A DNA stretch of 5,468 nucleotides from Candidatus Gastranaerophilales bacterium (GCA_028691575.1 JAQUYY010000133.1:1-5468); one strand, 5' to 3'. Counted from the first letter of the stretch, positions 1 to 5,468 are shown. The notes: a model not told the origin generated them from the letters alone. Program-made: numbers and translations.

Positions 1-59
1 CAAGTGTGCTTAATGCGGGTACATTTTCTTTATAGTTTATAATATTTTCAACAATATCG

Positions 60-95
60 AAGTAAACATTTTATGATGAGATAAAGTGTTTACTT
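60..95. repeat. 15-bp inverted repeat (hairpin), possible terminator or operator
   Basis: The left arm AAGTAAACATTTTAT (60-74) pairs along its whole length with ATAAAGTGTTTACTT (81-95), leaving the 6-base loop GATGAG. There is one G-T wobble (69 with 86) and no mismatch. The stem is AT-rich and is not followed by a clean run of T on either strand, so it is not a textbook intrinsic terminator. It could end a gene lying left of the window or serve as a protein-binding palindrome. Its length makes chance pairing unlikely even in this composition. Confidence 0.6.
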
Positions 96-119
96 TAATT
101 AATTATTAATTATTAATAA

Positions 120-155
120 ATGACAAAATTTTAGTCATATGATAAAATTTATAAT
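120..155 (+). promoter_or_regulatory. Possible promoter with palindromic operator upstream of TATAAT
   Basis: A perfect -10 box TATAAT lies at 150-155. No good -35 hexamer sits at the usual spacing. That position is instead covered by a near-palindrome, ATGAC-N9-GTCAT at 120-138, whose centre is also self-complementary apart from one A/A pair. Upstream of it, 97-119 is a run of A and T only with a 7-base tandem element (AATTATT, 101-114), which could act as an UP element. A start near 162 would give a leader of about 200 nt ahead of the thioredoxin gene. The -10 box can occur by chance in DNA this AT-rich, so this is a suggestion only. Confidence 0.3.
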
Positions 156-274
156 AGTGTTGGATCTGAATAATTAATTCAGAATTTAAGCCTAATAAAT
201 TCAATTAAGTTATTGGCTGAAAAATCGCATCTACATACTTTTATGGGTATGATTCTTAGTTTGTTGTTATTTAT

Positions 275-302
275 TTGCAATATTTTGTTTTTAAAGTAAT
301 AT
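275..302 (+). promoter_or_regulatory. Alternative weak promoter nearer the thioredoxin gene
   Basis: TTGCAA (275-280) and TAATAT (297-302) are separated by 16 bases. Each matches the sigma-70 consensus at four of six positions. Transcription would start near 309 and leave a 5' leader of about 50 nt. This is weak evidence in AT-rich DNA and competes with the box at 150-155. Confidence 0.22.
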
Positions 303-360
303 GAAATTTGTCTTGTTGAATTTTGGAAAAAATCAATCAAAATAGAATTAGAGAAAGATT

Positions 361-714
361 ATGCAGAGAACTATAAAAACCAATGATAAAAATTTTGATA
401 AAGAAGCACAAGTAATAGATAAAGCTATTCTGATTTGTTTTACAGCTCCTTGGTGCAATCCTTGTAGGAAACTGGAACCTATTTTTGATGAGCTGGCAAA
501 CGATTATTCGGAAAAAATCAAATTTATCAAAGTTAACGTTGATGAAGCACCTAAAAAAGCTTTAGAACTAGGGATTAGCGGAATTCCTGCCGTTATACTG
601 ATAAGCAAAAAAGGTGAAGAGAGCAGAAAAGTCGGCTACCAAACTAAGTCGGATATTGAATTGATGTTAAAAATTTTTTGTGAAGATAATAAAAAAATTA
701 AAAATAAAGATTAA
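361..714 (+). CDS. Thioredoxin-like thiol-disulfide oxidoreductase
   Basis: This is a single-domain thioredoxin of 117 residues, close to the usual length of about 105-110. It has no signal peptide or membrane segment, so it should act in the cytoplasm, reducing protein disulfides through its Cys pair. The active site WCNPC (Trp31, Cys32, Cys35) is a variant of the canonical WCGPC. The cis-proline loop GIP (Pro76) follows at the expected distance. The buried acidic residue that in E. coli TrxA is Asp26 is Cys26 here, and Trp28 is Thr28; numbering matches E. coli exactly in this stretch. The last ten residues are a lysine-rich tail. The ATG at 361 is preceded by only a weak purine-rich site (GAGAAAG, 351-357). 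The prolyl isomerase gene starts 18 nt after the stop, suggesting co-transcription. The fold assignment is secure; its reductase and targets are unknown. Confidence 0.93.
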   Translation: MQRTIKTNDKNFDKEAQVIDKAILICFTAPWCNPCRKLEPIFDELANDYSEKIKFIKVNVDEAPKKALELGISGIPAVILISKKGEESRKVGYQTKSDIELMLKIFCEDNKKIKNKD

Positions 715-732
715 TTAAAAAGAGTAAATAGT

Positions 733-1128
733 ATGAATATAATTGTAAAAATTGTTTTATTTAATTTGATTCTGGTAGCTTCTTTGTTTATAATAAACTC
801 TAAGGTTATGGCAAAAGTATTGTATAAAAATGAAACAGGAGCTAAAATGGAAATTACACAAGTAAAAGCCAGTCATTTGCTGGTAGATTCAAAAGAAGAA
901 GCAGAAAAATTAAGAGAAGAAATTATTAACGGTAAAGATTTTGCACAAGTTGCAAAAGAAGTATCAAAATGTCCTTCAGGACAAAATGGCGGAGATTTGG
1001 GATATTTTGGCAGAGGTCAAATGGTTCCTGAGTTTGATAAAGCAGCATTTGAACTTCCTGTAGGACAGGTATCAGAACCTATCCAAACTCAATTTGGCTG
1101 GCATTTGATATTAGTTACTGATATTTAA
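733..1128 (+). CDS. PpiC-type (parvulin) peptidyl-prolyl cis-trans isomerase
   Basis: The protein catalyses cis-trans isomerisation of peptidyl-prolyl bonds and so assists protein folding. The parvulin domain fills residues about 40-131. It shows the family landmarks ASHLL (His48), KCPSG (Cys80), GGDLGYF, MVPEFDKAAF (Met97, Phe101) and FGWH (His124), which match the active-site residues of E. coli PpiC. The first 27 residues form a hydrophobic segment with a Lys at position 6 and end VMA, like a signal peptide or membrane anchor. This start (ATG 733) has a modest site AAGAG (720-724) 8 nt upstream. An internal ATG at 847 (Met39) has a much better AGGAG (837-841) and would give exactly 93 residues, the length of single-domain E. 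coli PpiC. Location, exported or cytosolic, therefore depends on which start is used. It is probably co-transcribed with the thioredoxin gene. The family assignment is firm; the N-terminus is not. Confidence 0.92.
   Translation: MNIIVKIVLFNLILVASLFIINSKVMAKVLYKNETGAKMEITQVKASHLLVDSKEEAEKLREEIINGKDFAQVAKEVSKCPSGQNGGDLGYFGRGQMVPEFDKAAFELPVGQVSEPIQTQFGWHLILVTDI
837..849 (+). promoter_or_regulatory. Internal ribosome binding site and start within the parvulin gene
   Basis: AGGAG (837-841) lies 5 nt before an in-frame ATG (847-849). It is the best Shine-Dalgarno match for this gene, better than the site before the upstream ATG at 733. Initiation here would give a 93-residue cytosolic parvulin without the hydrophobic leader. 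Confidence 0.45.
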
Positions 1129-1207
1129 AGCTTTTTATTTTAATATATAAAGTATCATCCGATTCAGGTTAATGTATCATGAAGTCTCGGTTAAAATGAA
1201 AAAATAA
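1129..1207. other. Convergent intergenic gap between parvulin gene and hydrogenase-related operon
   Basis: Both flanking transcription units end here, so a terminator is expected. The only structure I can find is CCGATTCA (1159-1166) pairing with TGAA (1180-1183) and TCGG (1187-1190) across a 3-nt bulge, with a 13-nt loop. No T-run follows on either strand. A run of five T occurs at 1132-1136 just after the parvulin stop, but without a preceding stem. I cannot support an intrinsic terminator; termination may be Rho-dependent or leaky. Confidence 0.3.
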
Positions 1208-1963
1208 TCATTTGCCAATAAAATCAAGAATTCCATTAATAAAAGACAAAGGGTGAACAGGACAACCGGGAATAAATAAATCAACATTATATTTTTCGAG
1301 AAAATTTCTATCAATTTTGCTTGATTTTTGAAAAATACCTCCACTAATAGCACAAGAACCAACAAGTATAACGATTTTAGGTTCAGGTGTAGCATTATAA
1401 GCATTTTCAAGAGATTCTGCCATATTTTCAGTAATAGGTCCGGTTATAACTATGCCATCAGCGTGTCTTGGGGATGCAACAAAATCAATGCCGAATCTTC
1501 CCATATCAAAGTTTACGTTTGAACAAGCATTTAATTCTAGTTCACAACCGTTACAACCACCTGCTGAAACTTGTCTGAATTTTAAAGATTTACCAAAAAT
1601 TTTCTTTATTTTCTCGGAAGAAACTACAGCATCGGTTATAAAATCATCAATGCTTGTATCACTTGTTATAATAAGTTTTTCTCTGCTCGTTGATGATAAT
1701 TTATGAAAATTACTAAATTTTATAGCTTCGGAGCTGCAACTATTTTCACAGTCCCCACAAAAGATACATTTCCCCATGTCAATACTGAGAGGATTTAAGC
1801 TAATTGCTCCTGTCGGGCAGACATTTTGACAGTCATCACAGTTGGTGCAAAGTTTTTGTTTTATAAGTGGAAAACCTCTGAATTTTTCATTTATAACTGA
1901 ATTTTTAATATCCGGTATGAACTGGTTTCCCTGATATATTTTTACTTTTAATGAATTAAACAT
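1208..1963 (-). CDS. Ferredoxin-fused small subunit of an energy-converting hydrogenase-related complex (HyfH-HyfI/NuoB-like)
   Basis: This electron-transfer subunit combines two modules usually encoded separately as HycF/HyfH and HycG/HyfI. Residues about 30-85 are a two-[4Fe-4S] ferredoxin domain with C39-x2-C42-x2-C45-x3-C49-P and C66-x2-C69-x2-C72-x3-C76; the second motif lacks the usual Pro. Residues about 128-250 are the NuoB/HycG-type small-subunit fold. It has GGCNGCELE (Cys137, Cys140), GSC (Cys204) and PGCP (Cys234), the full ligand set for the proximal [4Fe-4S] cluster (N2 in complex I), plus the characteristic SPRHAD and ITGPIT motifs. It would pass electrons between a soluble donor and the adjacent large subunit on the cytoplasmic face. 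The ATG at 1961-1963 has a strong AGGAGAG site (1971-1977) 7 nt upstream that overlaps the large-subunit stop; the gap is 12 nt, indicating translational coupling. It is the last gene of the operon. Because the partner lacks the Ni-Fe site, 'hydrogenase' would be misleading as a product name. Confidence 0.93.
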   Translation of the reverse strand: MFNSLKVKIYQGNQFIPDIKNSVINEKFRGFPLIKQKLCTNCDDCQNVCPTGAISLNPLSIDMGKCIFCGDCENSCSSEAIKFSNFHKLSSTSREKLIITSDTSIDDFITDAVVSSEKIKKIFGKSLKFRQVSAGGCNGCELELNACSNVNFDMGRFGIDFVASPRHADGIVITGPITENMAESLENAYNATPEPKIVILVGSCAISGGIFQKSSKIDRNFLEKYNVDLFIPGCPVHPLSFINGILDFIGK

Positions 1964-1975
1964 AATCTTGCTCTC

Positions 1976-3445
1976 CTATAAATCATTTCCGCAATAAGAA
2001 AGATTAAAACTCTTATTGCATAAAGGGAAATCTGAAATTCCGTTGTTTCTTACCGCAACAGCCAAACCATACCAGTTATTAAAAGATGGATCTTTTATTT
2101 TATATCTTGTTAACCCACCTATTTTATTTGTAATTGCAACATGGACAATTTCACCTCTCCAGCCTTCAACCATTGAAACAACTAATGAATTTGGAAATAG
2201 AGTTTTATCAGTTTTTACTAAAAGAGGTTCTTTATCATAAAGGAACAGTTTTAAAAGCAAATCTTTTATTATCTTTGCGGATTGATTAATTTCTTGATAT
2301 CTAATATAAGCTCTTGAATAAACATCACCGTTTTGCATAATAATTTTATTTAAACAAAGGTCTTTATCCCATTTGCAAGGATAATCAACTCTTACATCAA
2401 GAGAAATTCCCGAAGCTCTTGCTGCTAAGCCAACCATTCCAAGTTCGTGAGCTTTTTCTGTATTTAAAGTTCCTGTTCGCTCAAGTCTTGATAAAACACT
2501 TGCTGATGAAAACATTGTTTCAGTCATTCTTTCAACATCCTTGAGTATTTTATCAAGCATAGCATTAATTCTGTCAGTCAATTTTCTGTCTATATCATAA
2601 ACAACACCGCCTGTTCTTATTAATCCTCTGCCAAATCTGCTTCCTGATATTTCAAGCAAGGTGTTTATAACAAGTGTTCTTGTCGCTCCAAAAACCGCAT
2701 TCCCCATTAAGTATGCTATATCATTTGAAATAGCTCCTAAATCTCCAATATGTATTGCTATTCTTTCCATTTCAAGAGCAATAAGCCTTATTAAGGCAGC
2801 TTTATTTGATATTTCGATATTTAATAAGGATTCCATCGCATTTGAATAAGCAAGATTGTGACCTATAACAGTGTCTCCTGCGATTGATTCTGCTAAATGA
2901 GAAGAGAAACCTTTGCTTTGTAAAAATAATTGTTCAACATTCCTGTGCTGATATCCAAGCTGAATTTCAAGGTCATAAATTTTTTCACCGTTGCACATAA
3001 ATCTGAAATGTCCGGGTTCTATTATACCTGCATGAATTGGTCCGACAGCAATTTCATGGACCTCTTCACCATCCATTTTAAAGAAAGGGTATTCTTTTTT
3101 GTGAGTTCTAACCGGTTTTAACCAGGGATGCCCAATTGGCTCTATTCCAAACTCTTCGTAAAATTCTCTTTCAAACATATGAAATACAGGCATTTCTTCA
3201 GTAATAGAGTCATAAGAGTCATTTTTATCGAAAATTGATGAGGATAAAAGTAATTCTGAATTTTTATCATCTGCTAAAATAACATATAATTTAATTTTTT
3301 CATCTTCATATTGTCCAAAATATCCGATAACTCTTTTATTATGTTTAGCCTGCTTAATAATATCCTCTCTTAATTCACTCATATTAACAACAGAAATATC
3401 AGCAAGGTTTATAACTTTATTATTTTGACTTATTGTCCAGTTCAT
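1976..3445 (-). CDS. HycE/HyfG-like large subunit (NuoC-NuoD fusion) lacking the Ni-Fe ligands: Ehr-type
   Basis: The protein has 489 residues. Positions about 1-115 form a NuoC-like (30-kDa) domain ending in the diagnostic FEREFYEEFGIEPIGHPWLKP. Positions about 130-489 form a NuoD/hydrogenase large-subunit domain, with VGPIHAGIIEPGHFRF (134-149), LGYQHRNVEQL (163-173), RIAIHIGDLGA (228-238) and GEIVHV (431-436). This domain order is that of HycE and HyfG in formate hydrogenlyase. Where active group 4 hydrogenases have RxCGxC and DPCxxC, this protein has SIAGDT (187-192) and DPSFNNW (452-458), so all four Ni-Fe cysteines are absent. The reading frame is intact and the surrounding motifs are conserved, so this is not decay. 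It matches the energy-converting hydrogenase-related (Ehr) proteins, known homologues without the metal site whose substrate is undetermined. The ATG has GAGGAG-type bases (CTCCTC on plus, 3456-3461) 10 nt upstream. The gap to the preceding gene is 15 nt. Confidence 0.93.
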   Translation of the reverse strand: MNWTISQNNKVINLADISVVNMSELREDIIKQAKHNKRVIGYFGQYEDEKIKLYVILADDKNSELLLSSSIFDKNDSYDSITEEMPVFHMFEREFYEEFGIEPIGHPWLKPVRTHKKEYPFFKMDGEEVHEIAVGPIHAGIIEPGHFRFMCNGEKIYDLEIQLGYQHRNVEQLFLQSKGFSSHLAESIAGDTVIGHNLAYSNAMESLLNIEISNKAALIRLIALEMERIAIHIGDLGAISNDIAYLMGNAVFGATRTLVINTLLEISGSRFGRGLIRTGGVVYDIDRKLTDRINAMLDKILKDVERMTETMFSSASVLSRLERTGTLNTEKAHELGMVGLAARASGISLDVRVDYPCKWDKDLCLNKIIMQNGDVYSRAYIRYQEINQSAKIIKDLLLKLFLYDKEPLLVKTDKTLFPNSLVVSMVEGWRGEIVHVAITNKIGGLTRYKIKDPSFNNWYGLAVAVRNNGISDFPLCNKSFNLSYCGNDL

Positions 3446-3460
3446 TTGCTAAAATCTCCT

Positions 3461-4915
3461 CTAAAATCCAGCTACAGCATTTTTAATTAATTCATTTAAA
3501 AAGGGAGGGATATAAATCCCGATTATTATTGAAACGGCTATAAAAATAATTTGTGGAATATATAAACATTTATACATTTTATTTAAAGCCATATATTTGT
3601 CTTTAAAATTTGTTTTAACTTCAGTTTCTATACTGTCAAAACTCATATTTATAATTACTTTGCCTATACCATACAGAATAATTGTCAATAAAATTAAAAA
3701 TATGCCTGTAATAATAAAATGATTTTTTTCAATTAAACTTTTTAAAAGTAAAAATTCACTTATAAACAAAGGAGACGGAGGAAGTCCGGTTATTCCGGCA
3801 AAGCATAATATCCAAAGCCAACCTGTTTTTTTATCAACCTCTATAATTCCTGAAATTTCATTAATTTTTTTGGTTTTAAATATTTTTAAAATATTTCCTG
3901 CCGTAAGAAAAAATGACGATTTTATTAAAGAATGTCCTATCATATGCAGCAGCGAAGCGTAAAGCCCGAGTCCTCCAACAGCAGCTCCTATTGCCATTAT
4001 TCCCATATTTTCTATTGAAGAATAAGCAAGCATTCTTTTATAGTTATTGATTTTATAAATAAACACAGCTGCCACAAATATTGATAATAAACCCATAATA
4101 ATCATCAAAACCTTTGCGTAATGGTCTATATGAGCTAAATTCATCAACTTAAGCACTCTTAGAATTATTAAAAAGGCTGAATTGAGTAAAGTCGCAGATA
4201 ATAAGGCAGATATCGGTGCAGGAGCTTCCGAGTGAGCATCAGGCAGCCAAAAGTGTACAGGAGCAAGACCCATTTTTGTACCAATTCCGATAAGAATAAA
4301 AACAAAAGACAATTTTAGCCAGAATGGATTTATCAGGCTTGCATTGGAGTATAAATCACTGTAAAATAAAGAATCCATTTTTCCTGTAGCAATAGATAAA
4401 ATAATTATCCCTACAAAGGCAAGAGCAATCCCTACCGAGCATATAAATACATATTTCCATGCTGCTTCAATGGAATGTTTTGTTTTATTGAAATATATTA
4501 AATACGCACTTGCAAGGGTTGTGGCTTCAATAAATACCCAGGATAAAGCAAGATTTGTGCTTAAAATTGCTCCGGTCATCGAAAATATAAATACAAGAAC
4601 TGTTATAGAATAATATTTTAAATCACTGCCCTGCAGTTCTCTGTTTTTAATAAAACCGTTGTTGTAAATAGAAATTCCTGCAAAAATTGTTGAAAGAGTT
4701 AATAAAAACAGAATATTTAGGTTGTCTGCTTTAAAATAAAAATCCAAAAAGGTATTTAAGTTGTTTGTTGAATTGTGACCAATATAAAGTTTAATTGAAG
4801 CAAACAGGTGCAAAAAAGCATAAATAATTACAAAAATGTTGTTTGTTTTTTTGCTTTTAGTAAAAAGCAGAATTAAACAAAATATCAAAGGGGTTATTAA
4901 AATAAGCTCAATCAT
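3461..4915 (-). CDS. HyfF-like (NuoL/M/N-type) ion-translocating membrane subunit
   Basis: This is a polytopic membrane protein of 484 residues with about 14 hydrophobic segments. It belongs to the antiporter-like family that includes NuoL, NuoM, NuoN and HyfF (E. coli HyfF is somewhat longer). In numbering from this ATG, the key pump residues are visible: Glu130 in WVFIEATTLASA, Lys214 in GIGTKMGLAPVHFWLPDAHSEAPAPISALLS (211-241), Lys288/Lys293 in YKINNYKRMLAYSSIENMG, and His328 with Lys332 in HMIGHSLIKSSFF. FIEATTL plus EAAWKYVFICSVGIALA is closest to HyfF rather than to complex I NuoM. Its expected role is proton or sodium transfer across the membrane, driven by electron flow in the attached hydrophilic subunits. 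The gene overlaps the end of the upstream HyfE-like gene. An in-frame GTG at 4924 is possible but is only 2 nt from the AAAGGA site (4927-4932); the ATG at 4915, 11 nt away, is preferred. Confidence 0.93.
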   Translation of the reverse strand: MIELILITPLIFCLILLFTKSKKTNNIFVIIYAFLHLFASIKLYIGHNSTNNLNTFLDFYFKADNLNILFLLTLSTIFAGISIYNNGFIKNRELQGSDLKYYSITVLVFIFSMTGAILSTNLALSWVFIEATTLASAYLIYFNKTKHSIEAAWKYVFICSVGIALAFVGIIILSIATGKMDSLFYSDLYSNASLINPFWLKLSFVFILIGIGTKMGLAPVHFWLPDAHSEAPAPISALLSATLLNSAFLIILRVLKLMNLAHIDHYAKVLMIIMGLLSIFVAAVFIYKINNYKRMLAYSSIENMGIMAIGAAVGGLGLYASLLHMIGHSLIKSSFFLTAGNILKIFKTKKINEISGIIEVDKKTGWLWILCFAGITGLPPSPLFISEFLLLKSLIEKNHFIITGIFLILLTIILYGIGKVIINMSFDSIETEVKTNFKDKYMALNKMYKCLYIPQIIFIAVSIIIGIYIPPFLNELIKNAVAGF

Positions 4916-5468
4916 CGCATTCACAATCCTTTAAACTGCATAATTTACACGTGCTTAAATCTTTAAAAACACTATTTATTCTGTTAACTAATAATCCGAG
5001 TATAAATATGGCTATAAAAAGATCTAAAAGAACACCAAGATTTACTATTAAAGGCATTTCTTTGGCTACTGAAAGAGATAGAAGAAAAATACCGTTTTCC
5101 ATAGCTATAAAACTTATTATGTTTGTTAAAACTTTATGTCTGACTGTTATTAGAAACAGGCAAGTAATTATTGAAGAAATAGACACCCCAAAATAAATAT
5201 GGTTTATTGATTCAAAAATTTCGGTATGAATATTTGAAATTAACAAACCTGCAAATAAAATTGTACTTGATAATACAAGACTGTAAAAATTAGGGATATA
5301 TGGTTCTGTATCTCGATAAATTTGATTTTTATCAAGAATTTTAGTCAAAAATAGAGGAATTATTATTGTCTTAACAGCCAATGTTTCAAATGACAGAAAT
5401 ATAAAATCAATTAAACTGATTTTTTCAAAATTATAATAACAAATTAAAAACAATAAAAAGCCTTGAAG
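4908..5468 (-). CDS. HyfE-like (NuoK-type) membrane subunit, 5' end outside the window
   Basis: The reading frame is open to the right edge, giving 186 visible residues; the TTG at 5451-5453 is an internal leucine codon rather than the start. E. coli HyfE has 216 residues, so roughly 30 are probably missing. The protein is hydrophobic, with about six membrane segments visible. FIAMENGIFLLSL followed by LGVLLDLFIAIFILGLLVNRI corresponds to the NuoK-like core of HyfE. The Glu of AMEN and the Asp of LLDLF sit where NuoK carries its two channel glutamates, by eye alignment. It should form part of the ion path between the hydrophilic arm and the HyfF-like pump. The tail is odd: after the last helix it ends with a Cys-rich stretch, C-x2-C-x4-C-x-C (codons between 4949 and 4917), which E. 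coli HyfE lacks. The promoter and the remaining membrane subunits must lie to the right of the window. Confidence 0.88.
   Translation of the reverse strand, partial: LQGFLLFLICYYNFEKISLIDFIFLSFETLAVKTIIIPLFLTKILDKNQIYRDTEPYIPNFYSLVLSSTILFAGLLISNIHTEIFESINHIYFGVSISSIITCLFLITVRHKVLTNIISFIAMENGIFLLSLSVAKEMPLIVNLGVLLDLFIAIFILGLLVNRINSVFKDLSTCKLCSLKDCECDD
4927..4932 (-). promoter_or_regulatory. Ribosome binding site deciding the HyfF-like start
   Basis: AAAGGA on the minus strand lies inside the end of the HyfE-like gene. It is 2 nt from the upstream GTG (4922-4924), too close to serve it, and 11 nt from the ATG (4913-4915). The ATG start makes an 8-nt overlap with the preceding gene, an arrangement typical of coupled translation. 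Confidence 0.5.

Larger units (their letters stand above)
1..360. other. AT-rich non-coding region / leader upstream of the thioredoxin gene
   Basis: I see no convincing coding sequence in these 360 bases. The stretch is strongly AT-rich and contains several inverted repeats: a 15-bp stem at 60-95, a near-palindrome at 120-138, a 6-7-bp stem at 165-183, a bulged 9-bp stem at 189-218 and a 5-bp stem at 234-251. There are also promoter-like boxes at 150-155 and 275-302. Short open frames touch the left edge, on plus ending at 35 or 42 and on minus over 2-70. Any of these could be the end of a neighbouring gene, but none has enough sequence to support a call. Confidence 0.6.

Noticed and set aside
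1151..1180. GTATCAT direct repeat (about 1152-1158 and 1174-1180) in the convergent gap
   Set aside because: There are only two seven-base copies in an AT-rich gap with no further structure; this is easily chance.
1177..1522. Open frames 1177-1410 (minus) and 1328-1522 (plus) inside the small-subunit gene
   Set aside because: Both lie within the HyfI/NuoB-like gene, whose clusters and motifs are clearly coding in its own frame. The shadow translations show no family motif and are typical of AT-rich antisense or shifted frames.
2016..3121. Plus-strand open frames opposite the large subunit (2016-2240, 2661-2849, 2930-3121)
   Set aside because: All are antisense shadows of a gene with strong homology evidence, and none resembles a protein family.
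1976..3445. Calling the large subunit a functional [NiFe] hydrogenase or a decayed pseudogene
   Set aside because: All four metal-ligand cysteines are missing, which excludes the first. The intact frame, conserved flanking motifs and complete operon argue against the second.
3461..4915. Assigning the operon to respiratory complex I (nuo)
   Set aside because: The HyfE-like subunit, the HyfF-type signature in the membrane pump, the NuoC-NuoD fusion in HycE style and the GPIHAGIIEPGHF motif point to the group 4 hydrogenase/Ehr branch. No NADH module gene is present in the window.
4951..5196. Plus-strand open frame of 81 codons opposite the HyfE-like gene
   Set aside because: It is antisense to a recognised membrane protein, and its basic, Ser/Thr-rich composition is what reversed hydrophobic codons produce. 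No ribosome site or independent motif supports it.

Overview
This is an AT-rich bacterial window with tight gene packing, Shine-Dalgarno sites and standard-code translation. It holds two short genes on the plus strand (a thioredoxin and a PpiC-type prolyl isomerase) that converge on a four-gene minus-strand operon entering from the right edge. No gene identifies the host securely. The low GC content and this gene set would fit an uncultured anaerobe, for example a non-photosynthetic relative of Cyanobacteria (Melainabacteria, Margulisbacteria) or an elusimicrobial lineage. That is a guess from general impression, not a placement.

Layout. Positions 1-360 carry no convincing gene. They hold a strong 15-bp hairpin (60-95), a near-palindrome (120-138) just upstream of a perfect TATAAT, and further small hairpins, so the region looks like a promoter/leader for the plus-strand pair. 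The thioredoxin (361-714) has a WCNPC active site. The parvulin (733-1128) has two credible starts, giving either an exported/membrane-anchored form or a 93-residue cytosolic form. A short convergent gap (1129-1207) follows.

The minus-strand operon, read from the right edge, encodes in order a HyfE-like membrane subunit (5' end outside the window), a HyfF-like ion-pumping membrane subunit, a HycE/HyfG-like large subunit with fused NuoC and NuoD domains, and a ferredoxin domain fused to a HycG/HyfI/NuoB-like small subunit. Gaps of 12-15 nt and one overlap indicate coupled translation. The order follows hyfE-F-G-H/I of the group 4 [NiFe] hydrogenases.

The main point is that the large subunit has lost all four cysteines that hold the Ni-Fe centre: RxCGxC is replaced by SIAGDT and DPCxxC by DPSFNNW. 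The small-subunit cluster ligands, the ferredoxin clusters and the charged residues of the membrane pumps are all kept. It should therefore not be annotated as a working hydrogenase. It fits the 'energy-converting hydrogenase-related' (Ehr) class, the complex I-like assemblies whose electron acceptor or donor is unknown. The likely model is electron flow from ferredoxin-type clusters through the NuoB-like cluster to an undetermined site, driving ion translocation through HyfF/HyfE-type subunits. The remaining membrane subunits (NuoH/HyfC-like and HyfB-like) would be expected beyond the right edge.
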